The position numbers and the translations under genes are program-made. Below the pieces are notes generated by a model. The model did not search any database and had not been told where the DNA came from. It saw nothing but the letters and a program-made list of their open reading frames with translations. A stretch of 64,000 nt of DNA, taken from Karstenula rhodostoma CBS 690.94. Taxonomy: Eukaryota > Ascomycota > Dothideomycetes > Pleosporales > Didymosphaeriaceae. The stretch spans positions 806,001-870,000 of the forward strand of contig MU001506.1 of NCBI GenBank assembly GCA_010093485.1, written 5' to 3'. How positions within the stretch are numbered: the stretch's first letter is position 1; every line of letters begins with the position of its first letter. Positions 47,857 through 59,714 of the stretch are shown piece by piece.

Positions 47857-50800
47857 CTAATGGTTCGCCTGTGGGAAGTACAGTTTGAATCTCGGTTCTC
47901 CCTGCAATCCACACTCTACCACACAATCAAAGCAGCTCATCAACAGCTTCGGAAACTTGCTTGTCCAATATTGTAGATACCCGTCAGGCAACGGACCCAC
48001 CTTTGCCTTGACGCTATCGTCCATGTCCTCATAGTGGTTCTTCTTGTTCCTTAGTGCCCTGAGCAAGTCCAGCATCTTGTCTCCTGTGTATTTGCGCTGC
48101 TTACCAAGCGAAGCGATGAAGTTGTTGTCGAGCTTGGCAAGAAAGTTGCGTTTCTTATCGAGAACTTCCTCGCTGTAGGTTTCCAGGATGGATAGATGGG
48201 TCGAGGGTGGATCGCGAATCTCACGCTCCCAATGGTCGGAGCAGTCGCACAGGAAAGCGAGTCGCTTTTCGGCGGACCAGAAGAAGGGGTGGTTCATGAC
48301 CTCGGCGGCTGTGGGGCGGTCTTCAGGGCGGTTGGACAGCATCCAGGAGACGAGACGGATAGGCTCTTCGGAATCAGAGCCTAGACTCAGTCGCTCGTAA
48401 CTGGCTTTGTTCTTCTTGATGTTATACTCGCGCATCTGCGCCCAACCCTCATCGTCGTCGAAGGGGTGAGATCCATTGGTGAGTACGTAGTAAAAGACGC
48501 AACCAAGCGAGAAGATGTCTACAGCTCGTTTGACACCTTGCGAAACAGGGTCAGTGGATGCAGATGAGTCGCGGGAATGGCCTGTCGAACTTCCATAGCC
48601 GACGTCCCTTGGTTGCAGAATGAGCTCCGGAGCCTTCCAGCCAACGGTGCCGGCATTTCCAGTAGTGCCTATCAACGTACTCATATTATCTGGCAATGTC
48701 TTACAGAGTCCAAAATCGGATATGACGAGACGTGGTCCATTCTTCTGGTTCCGTTGGGGATACGCAATGAGAATGTTCTGAGGCTTGATATCTCGATGAA
48801 TGATCCTCAAGCTGTGCAAATGATGGACACCCTCAGCGAGCTGATGTAACGCTCGAGAGACATTGCTGTTTATCTCAGTGACGAGGCGCAAGTGGGTGTC
48901 TGTTAAATCACTGCCTGGTCTGCCATCTCTGTACAGGTCAAACAGACTTGCTTGGCAGAGCTCCACGGCGATATACAAGAAGTTTTCATCCTTTTCATCG
49001 TCGAAGTAACGGATTACGTTAGGATGTAGATCGCTTTCCTGGAGCAACTTCACCTCCTGCTCCGCGAGGCCAAAATACTGGGGCAACATGCGCTTGACGG
49101 CAACATCACGATCCTTTCAGCACACGTTAGAATTATACTTAGCTGGTAAAAGACAGTACTTACGTTCCACTTGCCCTCGAAGACAAAGGTGCCGCCACTG
49201 CCATTACCGAGCAGACGATCAAAGTCAATCGTGAGTTTGCCAATTCGTTTAATGTTGGACACATCTTGCACGTCGTCACCAACATTGCTCATCTCATCGG
49301 GATGCATGGCGAGAGGTTCGTTGAGATGCTTCGCGGCGTCCACGATCTGGTCAATTTCGTCGCCCTCCTTAGGCCTTCGATTCCTGCCTTTCTGACCTCC
49401 GCGTTTTCCACGGTGGGTCTTCTTCTTTTTGGGAGTTGCGGGGGCAGCTTGCTCTAGTGAGCTGTCGTCAGCACCTGCCGTCGGGGTTGCGCCTTCGACT
49501 TCAGACGTGTCACCAGTTGCGGCTTCAGCTGGAAGAGACGCGTCGATGGTGGTTGTTCGTGAAAGACTCAGATCATCTTCCTCTTCTTCATCCTCAGGGA
49601 GACTAGCAAACGTGACTTTCTTCTTCTCTGGCTCCGGGGGAGTATGTGCTTCCACTTGTGGAACTTCCTGCTTCAGCTCTTTTATTGCGGCTTGAGGTTC
49701 CTCGGTTACAGCAACTTCCGCAACAGTCTCTGCTGCCGGCGTCTCAGACGCTGTCACGACAGGAGCCGGACTTGGTTCAAGAGGGCTAGGTACAGGTGCC
49801 TCCAGCTGTCGAGTCTTGTGGAGCTTCATGTTGAATTTCGACACCCATTTCTTGAAAGAATGCCCTTGTTGCTTTTGGATGGTCCACAATACTAGGGCAA
49901 GACCCAGAAGGCTGGTGATCGAGATCGTCATCATGCTCGTCCATAAAGATCTATTCTGGACGGGTGGCAGCGTAGGTGGATCCAAAGTCAGATGCGTCGT
50001 CGGAATCGGTTGAGGAATGCCCGCAGGGACTGAGATTGGTTTATCAGCGACTTTTTTCTCATCGCTGCCTGTGGGTGCAGCGATAGCGGACCAGGTCTGA
50101 GCTGGCTCTTGTTGATAGTTCAGTCTGTGGACGCCAACAAGGCCTCTACGCTCCGGCAGGATGTAGGAATCACGTCCGCCCAGATAGTTGCCATAAGTGT
50201 AGCACGATGCTTTGGGTGCGCCGTCGGTCACAGCGGGATAATTGGCTTCGGATAGGGCGTACCAACTGCCAGCATCCGTCGTATTCAGCCAGACATTCGT
50301 CGCTTCATCTTGGGAGATGTCAAGGCTCGGCGGCTGGGGAAGGAGGACCAGTGCTGGGTCTGGATCGGTATCGTCGCCTTTGCGTGCAACGTCGAACACA
50401 CGCGTAACCGGCACTCCCAGCTTCTGTTGGAAGACATAGTTCTTGGCGAAGTTACTCCGCTTCTTGTCATACGCAATGACATCGCCGTTATATCGACTAA
50501 CCAGGTACATCTCGTCTTTTGTCTGTCGGTATTGCGTCTGCAAATCTCGGTCTCGATTGTTGGACGTCCACTCCGAGTACTTGATGGTGCAGACATGCAT
50601 GCCTGTGTTCTTGTCATGAATGCTGACGGTGTATTCGGTCTGTCCAAGATTGAAGAAGCCTTTGCACTCGTGCTGTTGGCTGCCAGTGAAGTACTCTGGG
50701 GTCTTGGTGTGGCAGCTTTCTGGTTCTCCCGGACTCATGTATCCGTCAGTGCTAAAGCTCTTGGTCACGCGTCCGGTGCTCGCATCAACGACGAGCATGA

Positions 50801-51515
50801 TGCTCTCCTTCTTTGCTGTATATACAACGGGAGGGTCGTCGCTGGCGTACGGATTGAGGTCGTCGGTCAACTGCTTCACGGTCAAGCCGAGGCTCTGGAG
50901 GAGGGGTCGCGGCCCTGGACTGAGAATGTAGAGCGCCCCGTCTTCCTTGGGCTCTACAATCCAGATGAAGGGCTTGCTCCGCCAGCCATCGGTGGGGTCG
51001 GACACGTTCTTGGTGTTGTAGATGGTCTCCAGCATGGGCTTGCCCACGTCTAGTTCCCAGATCTGCATGCCATTGTAGCGGTTCCGTGCGTGTATGTGGC
51101 CGTCGACAGTCGCCAGGAGCATAAAATCCTCAATTGTCCAATCTTCAATGGAGCGCGCACCCGGGGTCAAAACACCGGAGTCGGCTGCGTCCCTTCCATA
51201 TTGGGCTCCGACAGCGGAAATCGCTGGAGCTGAGGAGAATGCTCCCACGGCGCGCTCGTCTTTGGCTTGGATGTGTGTGAAGGCACGCCTGGTCGCGGCG
51301 GTGTCCAGCCTGTTGCGACTAGGCTCATCGTTGGGGTTGGGGGGCAGGATGGTGTGCACGCTGCCACCCTCGCTGGGAGAGCGGCCGTGGGCACGTTCCG
51401 GCGACTGCTGCTGCTGAGCGGCCGTGGAAATCCATGGTAGGGCGAAGAGGAGGTGGATGGCGACGAGTTTGGGGCTCAACGCCGGGCCAGCTCCAGGCGG
51501 CCGGTGACGCGGCAT
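47857..51515 (-). CDS. ireA: Unfolded protein response sensor kinase/endoribonuclease IRE1
   Basis: ER transmembrane sensor that splices HAC1/hacA mRNA when misfolded protein accumulates. Exons 49164-51515 and 47857-49113 (50 nt intron) give 1202 residues. A signal peptide covers ~residues 1-33 (LVAIHLLFALPWISTAA). The lumenal beta-propeller-like domain starts near ATVDGHIHARNRYNGMQIWELD. One transmembrane helix lies near residue 525 (SMMTISITSLLGLALVLW). A disordered linker precedes the kinase at ~765: GNGSGGTFVFEGKWN glycine loop, DVAVKRM lysine, HRDIKPQNIL, SDFGLCK, APEL. The KEN RNase domain ends the protein, with LLRALRNKKNHYEDM carrying the catalytic Arg/Asn/His region. All key residues look intact. 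Confidence 0.96.
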
Positions 51516-52574
51516 GATGGGGTAGGGAGAGTCGACCGTCTGATGCTGGTGCAGCCTGGGGAAGGCCTAGGGTGGGGCGAGATGGGGCATTCGGTGGAGG
51601 ATGAGGGTGGATGGGAAAAGAATGAGAGCGAGGGCGCGGACCAGCCAGGAATAGATAATAGGCTTTGGCGAGGCGGGGGATGGGCTGAGTTCCGTGTGCA
51701 CTGTGCGTGCGCTCAAGGGGCCAGGGCGGAGGCTGACAAGGGTGGTGAGAGCTAGTACACTGTGGTGGAGTGCGGCGCTGCGGGAGCTTGCCGTCCTCAC
51801 CTCTCGTCTGGAACAGTGGCTGCGCACGACGGGACGGATAGAGAACGGGTGCGAGGGCGGCAAGGGTCTAGCAGAGTCAAAAGAGGACGCCCGGGGCGCC
51901 CGCTGTTGGCCTCAGCCGCTGCACACAAAGACCCGGCGGACCGTATTCACACTGCCAAAGTGACACCGTCTGTCGGCATCCTTACTGTGCTTGCGTCATG
52001 CCCGGCCTTACGTGAGTCTTTGCGCCCCGAGCGACCCGCCACAAAGCCCTCGCATCGCGTTGCTCGCTGGTGCCTGGGTAGAACACAGCCCTTGTAGCAA
52101 CAGGCGTCACATGCAGATATCTAGCAATCAACCGCAAAGCGATCTGGGTACGGCATCGGACACGGGCGCACACAAATGACGGCATGGCAATCTACAGCAG
52201 CCCGATCTGCGCGGGTTTGGAGTTCGCACAGGAAAGGATTTTCTCCAGGGCTGCAGCTGCCTCAGGTCGGTGCGACGCTGGTGGAGAGAGACTTGCCCAC
52301 AGCCGGCTGCTCTCCTGAGACCAGAACCACGCTGAAACCCAATCGCCGTCTTGGACATCCACCGTACCTCGCTCAACACTGTCATGCAGCTTACACCCCG
52401 CTACTAGCAAGGAACATGCATCCCGCTTGGCAACGTATCGAACACACGAGCAACGCACACAAAGTCATTTTGACTGCATTAAATTTCTTCGTGCGAGTAC
52501 TGTACACACTGTCTAGTGCCGATGCCTTGTCGTTGCAGCATCTAGCATTGCTGGTGTCACGTTGTATCACGTCG
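51516..52574. other. Intergenic
   Basis: IRE1 promoter and leader, plus CCT2 3' end. No gene supported. Confidence 0.5.
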
Positions 52575-54326
52575 CTACATGCGCTCCCGCCTCCGGGGTG
52601 CGCTGCGTATGATGTTGTCCACCCGTAGAAGCAACTGTGGGGAATTAGTACGTTTCGAGCTCGCGCCGCAAATGGGGTGCACATACCTCTGCTGCCTCTG
52701 AGGCCGAGGAGACAACTGCGCGCTTCAGCTTGTAGCTTTCGATAACACCAAGCTCTCGCATGTCGGTGATGCCACCACCGGGAGTGATGAGATCCAGTCC
52801 AGAGCTGGTCAGACCAGAGTAAACGGCTTTCCGGAGTCGCGAGACCAAATCGCTCGAATCTAGACCAGCGTTGTCCGCAAGGATCGTGGGCAGTTGTTGA
52901 AGAGCCTTTGAGAAAGACTCTACAGCGATCGCCTTCTTTCCAGCGACATTCTGTGCAGCTTCCGCAACGGCCTTGGCCATGTTCATCTCTGCACAGCCGC
53001 CACCCAATGTTACCCTCGGCTCCTTGACCGTCTGCGAAAGCACAGCCAGGGCATCGTGAAGTGATCGCTCAGCCTCATCGAGAAGTTGCTCGGTTGCTCC
53101 ACGCAGCACAATGGTGCATGCCCGACCTGCTGCTACGCCCGAAAAGCGGATCAGCGTGTCCTCGCCAATAATCACCTCCTCGATCAGGTCGCAGTGACCG
53201 AGCTTGACCTGCTCTGGGTGGTCGAAAGTAGACGTGATCTCTCCTCCAGTGACCAAAGCCAGCCGCTCAACACCATCAAAGTCGGCGTGTTCGATGGAGC
53301 AGATGCCGGCATCAGCGAAGAGCTGCTCTGGCCAGTTGTAGATCAATTGCCTATTAACGAAGCAGTTGATTCCGTGAGACTTGATGCGCTCGACCTTGGC
53401 CTTCATCTTCTCACGCTCGGCCTTCTCCAGGTCTGCGAGCGCGCCTGTGGAGTCCACCTTCACTCTCGCACCAAAGATCTTGATCTTGTCGGTGTCCATG
53501 GCCGTGTTCGCAACCAAAATCTTTGCGTTCTCTATCCGCTTGGGCTGGTTCACACCAAACTTCTTGTCCAGAATGAAACCCTCGTCCAAGTAGGAATCCT
53601 TCAACTTTCCTCCTGCCTTCTTGATGATCTGAATGTGTGTGAGGTCGGTGGAGCCCTTCATCCTCAAGACTGCATCCACGGCGAGCTTTGAGAACTGTGT
53701 CCGATCCTGGCTGAGCACTTTGGAGCTCAATGTGGTCCGCGCAATAGCTTCAAGGTCACGTCGGAACGCTTCGTCGTTGCCGCTGTTGTTGACGGCGAGC
53801 TTCTCCAGAGCCTGAAGCGCAGCAGTGCTTGCTATCCTGTATCCCTCGATGATGGTCTGCGGGTGGATCTTCTGGTCGACCAACTTCTCTGCCTCTCGCA
53901 GCAGCTCTGCCGCTAGCACGGTAACTGATGTGGTGCCGTCGCCGACTTCGTCATCCTGGACTTTTGAGATGTTTACCAGTACTTTGGCGGCAGCGTTGTC
54001 GAGGGCGATCGCTTTCAGAATCGTGGCTCCGTCGTTGGTGACCATGATTTCGCCGGTAGAGCTGTGGACTATGAGTGGAGCTCGTGAGGGACAGGACGAT
54101 TCCGAACACATACGCAGACTGTAATATCTTGTCCATGCCCTTGGGGCCCAATGTGCTCTTTACCAGGTCGCCGACGGCAATAGCGCCCACGAAGGCGGAG
54201 AGACGCGCATTCTCGCCTTTCTCTTCCGTCACGTCCTCTGCGAAAATCTGGGTGGGGTTTTGGTACGACTAGACGTATTTTCAGTGAGCGAGAGCCGCCA
54301 CCAGCAAGCAGACAGAAACATACCAT
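52575..54326 (-). CDS. cct2: Chaperonin TRiC/CCT subunit beta (CCT2)
   Basis: Subunit of the cytosolic chaperonin that folds actin, tubulin and WD40 proteins. Exons are 54324-54326 (the ATG alone), 54114-54268, 52687-54061 and 52575-52634, giving 530 residues; yeast Cct2 is 527. The spliced start is [24 protein letters not shown], typical of CCT beta. [20 protein letters not shown] and [10 protein letters not shown] form the nucleotide pocket, [15 protein letters not shown] carries the catalytic Asp, and [16 protein letters not shown] and the [18 protein letters not shown] end segment are intact. The last intron (52635-52686) is required to reach the [10 protein letters not shown] terminus. 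Head-to-head with SAD1. Confidence 0.96.
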
Positions 54327-54613
54327 TACGAGACCAAACGATAGACAGCGAAAGAAGGGTATCTACAGAAACGTGGGGTAGTTCTGGTGGTGCCTAAACG
54401 CGAACTTTTTGAGACGTCCGAGCTTGAGTCCCGCGCTAGCCCATCAACATTGCCAAGCTTGGAGCTGCCGTTCGTTGCTTTACCTTGCGATAGGCAGGAC
54501 CTGACACTCGCTGCCGCAAATTCTATCGCAAGGCTTCCTCCTAAGAAAAGAGAGTCCCGGGAAAGTGAGAAACCCCAGCCTCACCAATCGCGCCTTCCCC
54601 TTCCATATTCGCC
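54327..54613. promoter_or_regulatory. Divergent promoter CCT2 / SAD1
   Basis: 287 bp between the two start codons. No specific site assigned. Confidence 0.5.
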
Positions 54614-56308
54614 ATGTCCAAGCGGCACGCACTCGAGCCGCTCGAGGACGTATTCGATGCGCCATCTCCAGCCTCGAAACGGGCGCGTGTGGAAGATGAG
54701 GACATGTCGACCCCGGAGCCTCCAAGTGGCACCACCAACGGGCATCTCATGCTTCCCCGGGTGGGAGACCAAGAGAAAATAGACATCCTCGGCGCAGATG
54801 CGGAGGAGCACGCGGAGCTCGTAGAAGCTGGAGCTTTAGACGACGAAGACGACGAAAACGAGCCAGCAGTCGGCGCACCAAGACGTCAGAAAGTACCGGA
54901 AGCTGGATACACCGACCTCTACCTCGACACGATAGACCGGAAAGTGCTCGATTTCGACTTCGAGAAGCTCTGCTCCGTCACGCTATCCAACATAAACGTG
55001 TACGCATGCCTCGTTTGCGGGAAGTACTTCCAAGGACGAGGTCCCAAATCACAAGCATACTTCCACGCGCTCGACGAGGACCATCACGTATACGTAAACA
55101 TGGAGACGAAAAAGGTCTACGTCTTGCCGGAAGGGTACGAGGTGACGTCCAAATCGCTCGAAGATATCAAGTTTGTTGTGGACCCGCGACTCAGCAAGCC
55201 GGAAGTCGCGCGGTTGGACAAGGATCCAAAGGTGTCGTGGGACTTGTCAAATAGGGAATACATCCCGGGCTTCATAGGCATGAACAACATCAAGGCAAAC
55301 GACTACTTCAATGTCGTAATACAAGCTTTATCGCACGTTGTCCCACTTCGAAACTACTTCATGCTGGAGAACCTGTCGAGTCGGCCACAACTCGCGCAAC
55401 GATTCAGCACCCTCGTCCGCAAGATTTGGAACCCGCGCGCTTTTAAGACGCATGTTTCGCCACACGAGCTACTGCAGGATATTGCGCTTCGGTCATCAAA
55501 GCGATTCACTCTCACCGATCAGTCTGATCCGGTGGACTTTCTGTCTTGGTTCTTGAACAACCTACATCTAGCGGTCGGTGGATCGAAAACGAAACCAGGG
55601 TCAAGCATAATCCAAAAGATCTTCCAGGGGACGCTCAAAGTCGAATCGCAAGAGATCACAGCACGTGCGGATGCGGGCGACCGCCTGCGGTTCGAAGACG
55701 CGGCCGTCAAGACTGACATCACCAAGTTCCTCATCCTCACATTAGACCTACCAGCCGCGCCCTTGTTCCAGGACGCGCTGGAGAAGAACATCATCCCTCA
55801 GGTGCCCCTTACTACAATCTTAAACAAGTACAACGGTCTCCACGCCCAGGAGAAGATGAAGAATCGGGTGCGATATCGGCTACTGCACCCGCTGCCCCCT
55901 TTCTTGCTGTTCCACATTAAGCGCTTCAGCAAAAACAAGTTCGTATCTGAGCGAAACCCCACCATCGTCACTTTCCCTGCGCAATCCCTCGATATGGCTC
56001 CTTACGTCGAACCGAATCCGAAGGAGTATCCACCGGGAGAACCAGTTTACTACGATCTCGTGGCCAACATCACCCACGAGGCTGTCAAAAAGAAAGACGA
56101 TAGCGTGGAGGGAGAGCAGGACATGAAGGTCTGGAGGGTGCAGCTGAAGGACCGCAGCAGGGATGAGTGGTATGGGGTGCAAGACCTTTTCGTAGAGAAG
56201 GAGCGAGGAGAGACACTGTTTACGAAAGAGAGCTACGTGCAGGTCTGGGAGAGGAGAAGAGGGCAGGTTGGTCCAAACGCCGTTAATAAAGGCAAAACGA
56301 AAGCATAG
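54614..56308 (+). CDS. sad1: Tri-snRNP assembly factor SAD1 / USP39 (inactive ubiquitin hydrolase fold)
   Basis: Nuclear splicing factor that stabilises the U4/U6.U5 tri-snRNP. One exon, 564 residues. The acidic N-terminus carries a basic patch (SKRARVEDED). A UBP-type zinc finger follows, with CLVCGKYFQGRG near residue 132, FHALDEDHHVYVNMETKKVYVLPEGYEV, and the expected Cys/His ligands. The USP-like domain begins at PGFIGMNNIKANDYFNVVIQALSH. The position that holds the catalytic Cys in active peptidases is Asp (NDYFN), as in Sad1/USP39, so no protease activity is expected. The conserved PFLLFHIKRFSKNKF and the C-terminal YYDLVANITHE with YVQVWERR confirm the family. Confidence 0.96.
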   Translation: MSKRHALEPLEDVFDAPSPASKRARVEDEDMSTPEPPSGTTNGHLMLPRVGDQEKIDILGADAEEHAELVEAGALDDEDDENEPAVGAPRRQKVPEAGYTDLYLDTIDRKVLDFDFEKLCSVTLSNINVYACLVCGKYFQGRGPKSQAYFHALDEDHHVYVNMETKKVYVLPEGYEVTSKSLEDIKFVVDPRLSKPEVARLDKDPKVSWDLSNREYIPGFIGMNNIKANDYFNVVIQALSHVVPLRNYFMLENLSSRPQLAQRFSTLVRKIWNPRAFKTHVSPHELLQDIALRSSKRFTLTDQSDPVDFLSWFLNNLHLAVGGSKTKPGSSIIQKIFQGTLKVESQEITARADAGDRLRFEDAAVKTDITKFLILTLDLPAAPLFQDALEKNIIPQVPLTTILNKYNGLHAQEKMKNRVRYRLLHPLPPFLLFHIKRFSKNKFVSERNPTIVTFPAQSLDMAPYVEPNPKEYPPGEPVYYDLVANITHEAVKKKDDSVEGEQDMKVWRVQLKDRSRDEWYGVQDLFVEKERGETLFTKESYVQVWERRRGQVGPNAVNKGKTKA

Positions 56309-56659
56309 TGAACGCGCGAGGTATCCTTGAAGAGCCCTCGCGTTGCTAGATGGAGGTAGTTGCGCCTATGTCTTCTTGTACTCCTAGGACATGAGTTATC
56401 CTCACTGTCGGTTTCGAATACCCAAAAAGGATTCGTAACAATCTGTATAGCATGTACCTATATCTCAGAGTCTTTGAATGTACAAAACAATTCTCCTAGC
56501 AGTTGCCCTGTGACCAGTCGTCAATGAGAGTCTAACAATGCCTCGGTTCGGCTAATCAATTACGACCCCGACCCTGTACGTCCCGTTTGTCAACAGCCCA
56601 CCATTCTCAGAGCCGCCAGATTGCGTGCTTCTACAACTATCTTACACCAAGCTACAAGC
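56309..56659. other. Intergenic
   Basis: SAD1 3' end and promoter of the glutathione transferase gene. Nothing else seen. Confidence 0.4.
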
Positions 56660-57691
56660 ATGTCCAAGCCCAAGATTACCCTTTTCGTTGATATTGTGAG
56701 CCCTTTCGCGTACCTCGCGTTCTATGCTCTGCATGTAAGCTGCTTCTCGGTGATGTCACTGAACAATACCAATAGATCGATTTATCGTTCTTTACAGTGT
56801 GGTCCGAGCTAGGCAATGTGCACGGAGATGGATATTGACTGCGAGTAGAACTTCCCGGTGTTCAAGCAATGCGAGATCACGTATGTGCCGGTGTTTCTTG
56901 CAGGGATCATGAAGGCGTGCGGTAACACTCCTGTGAGTAATCGCACGGTATATCTTTCGCATATTGCACATGCTAACTACATTTCTGTACCTAGCCGCTC
57001 AAGATCAAGAGTGAGTCCACATGCACCCATCCTATTCTACGTCCTCGCCTCTCCAATGCACTCCCACGTCACTATCCACCAACAACCAGCTCCCCAATCA
57101 TCTACCACTCGTACTCACCAACATCCTCCCAGACAAAGACAAATGGATAAGCACCGAGCGCCTTCGCTGGTCCACCGCCCTCAACATCCCCATCTCACAG
57201 TCCCCCCCACCCGGCTTCCCCACAAACACAATCCATATCCAGCGCGTCCTCACCGCGCTCTCCCTCTCGCACCCATCCGCGCTTCCCAGCGCCCTCGCCC
57301 TCTTCTGGCAGAGCTACTGGGTCCACTGGAACGACACTTCGACGGAGGGAAACATGCTTGCGATTGTGATCACTGTTGTCGGGAGCGAGGAGGAGGCGAG
57401 GAAAGTGCTGGAGGCGAGTCACGGAGCGGAGGTAAAGAAGAGGTTGGGGGAGGATACAGAGATGGCAGTGAGGGAGGGAGCGTTTGGGCTGCCGTGGTTT
57501 GTGGGTGAGTACCCGAGCTGTCTATTGAGCGGAGTGGAGTGGAGAATGGAATTTGACGTGGCTAACGAGGTGAAGCTACCAACTCGAAGGGCGAAACGGA
57601 GCGGTATTGGGGTGTGGATCACCTGGGGCAGTTGTGCGATCATCTCGGCCTCGAGCGGCCGGGAGGCAGGGGTTGGAAAGCGCTGCTGTAG
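56660..57691 (+). CDS. Kappa-class glutathione S-transferase (DsbA-like thioredoxin fold)
   Basis: Mitochondrial or peroxisomal type glutathione transferase of the 2-hydroxychromene-2-carboxylate isomerase family. Five exons: 56660-56734, 56849-56932, 56995-57010 (16 nt), 57133-57504 and 57576-57691, giving 220 residues, the normal length. Exon 1 has the strand and catalytic loop LFVDIVSPFAYLAFYAL, with the active Ser in SPFAY. Exon 2 gives FPVFKQCEITYVPVFLAGIMKACG. Exon 4 gives the helical insert (RVLTALSLSHPSALPSALALFWQSYW) and AFGLPWFVA, the cis-Pro glutathione-binding site. Exon 5 ends with RYWGVDHLGQLCDHLG. The 16 nt exon is needed to bridge phases and encodes PLKIK. Confidence 0.9.
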
Positions 57692-57816
57692 ACGCATAGA
57701 CGACACTGGGGTTCAAGGTATGTATGTATTAGTATATCGGGTCATGTGCATATCACGACGCCGTTGCGCCAAAGCAGACAATCGTTCCGAAACGCCAGCA
57801 ACCTAACCTCTCCTTC

Positions 57817-58947
57817 TCACAGCCTCGTCGTATCCGCCCTCGCCCCCGCGCCTGCATACCCCAACTCCTCAAACCCATAATCCCCCCTGTCCAACCTCGA
57901 CGGACTCTTTGGCGGCAGGGGCGGGCTCACTGCGCCCTCCCTCTCCACCTCTATCTCTTCCCCTATCGGCGATGCCCCCACATCCACCGCCGGCGGAGCC
58001 CCATACCCCGATCTCGGCGGATGGCTTGTCCTAAACGCCCCGGAGTACCCTTCCGCCTGTGGGTGCGGCGTCGGCGGATGATGGCTCGTCCTGAACGTGC
58101 CAAACTCTGCCGGCTGGGGGTGCGGGACGTAGCTAGCGTCGTGGTTTGGAGTGGAGAGGGCGTGCTGGTTTATGGGGAAGTGCATGTCCGTGTGTGTTTG
58201 TGTTTGGTTCTGCGTGTCCATAGGCGAGCGCAGGTGGTGCTCAGTCGCCACGCCGCTAGTGTTCGGGGCGTTGGCAGAGTACGGGACGCCATATGTGGTG
58301 TCGTATTTCTTCTCCGAGAGCCCGTAGGCGGGTTCGTGGGCGAGGTGGCAGTGGTAGTAGTACACGAATGCGACGGTTGTGAAGAGGAAGAGGAGACTAT
58401 CACCCAGTCAGCATTTGACCACTAGCTTTCCCTCTTCTTCGGCTTGAGCTTACAATTCTATAGCCGCAAACACGACAGCCGCGACTCCGCTGCGCCACGC
58501 ACCCCTACACTTCCCGCATATTTCGAACACCTCGTCAACAACTTTCAAGGCCCTTCCATACTCGTGAAAGATATCCAGGTATGACGCCAGCGCAACGAAG
58601 GACGCTAGCCAGAGCAGTGAAGCGACAAGGTCAAGGACAAGCGCTATCCGGGGATCATAAAGGCGACGTTGGGAGATATGAAGAGGACTTGTGAGTGGGA
58701 GTACGGGGAGGAGAGTCAAGATAGCAATGATAATGGTGCAGATGAGGGGAGCTTTGAGCTGTAACATTGTCAGTTATCCGATTGTTGCACCTTGTCAACG
58801 AACGTAACTCACCGGACCACCACCATCGATCGAGAGGGGATATGCAGTCGTAGCAATGCCCAGGACGGCGAAGAGAGCCTGGAGGAAGCGAAAGCCGAAG
58901 AGCCATGGGTGGACGGGGACAGGTCCGCCTTTCAAGACATATGCCAT
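57817..58947 (-). CDS. MARVEL-like tetraspan membrane protein
   Basis: Exons 58813-58947, 58454-58758 and 57817-58396 give 339 residues. Four hydrophobic helices: WLFGFRFLQALFAVLGIATTAY, ICTIIIAILTLLPVLPL, LVLDLVASLLWLASFVALASYL and FAAIEFLLFLFTTVAFVYYY, the last spanning intron 2. The order and the acidic/aromatic loop before helix 4 (CRGAWRSGVAAVVF) fit fungal MARVEL-domain proteins. The C-terminal ~180 residues are cytoplasmic, rich in His, Pro and Ser, with two near-identical FRTSHxPP units. Function unknown; relatives have been placed in eisosome or membrane-curvature roles, but nothing here shows that. ATG 58947 was chosen over an upstream non-ATG extension. Convergent with the glutathione transferase, 125 bp apart. 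Confidence 0.82.
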
Positions 58948-59714
58948 GGCGATAAGTGTTTGGGAAAGTCTAAAAAAATGTTTGGGTGACGCGAGAAACA
59001 AGAGAAATTGTCTCGTCCGAGTGAAATCATGATGGGGGCGCGAGCATTATAGTTTAAGACAAAGAGGTATTGTTTGCGGGGTATTCGTAATGGTCGTTCG
59101 CGGTACTTGTACGTTTGCGGAGTACTGGAATGTGAAAGGAGATTTCCTGTTTCGGGAAACACAATGGGTCGCACCAACTCCAACCAGAGACTTAGTGCCG
59201 AGTTCGAAATGTGATGAGAATTTGAGACCAGTACATTGGAAGGTGACCTGCAACGTGCGTACATGCCAGTCGAATTGAACGAGCTGAGGGTCCGACGGGA
59301 AAGGCGGACATTCGCAGCTTACAAAGGCCAACAACGACCGAAAACACATGGCTTACGAAGCGACGCATGTTGTAGATGATCCTAAATTACGTTCTGCTGT
59401 CATTTATGCACATGCAGGCAATCTAGATGATTAAGGGACGGCCTTGATATGCTCATCGCATGCGTTAGGTCTGAAAAGGGTCAGGTTATGCTGATAGATC
59501 GTCGCACATAGATAGCGGTCCATCTCTGGCGATCGTAAGTTCAGTTAGCTGCCCTCAGTAAGGTCAGCCTTCGGTTCATGTGGTAAAGCAGTGTGGAGAG
59601 AGCATGGTACATTCATGTCTATCATTCAGCTGTCAGCGCCCATACGATGTTTCATCGGCGCAGTAGACAGCTTCAATCCATTTCAATCATCTCCAGTCTC
59701 ACGTCTGACCTCTC
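58948..59714. other. Intergenic
   Basis: Promoter of the MARVEL-like gene and 3' flank of PRE4. No gene supported. Confidence 0.45.
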
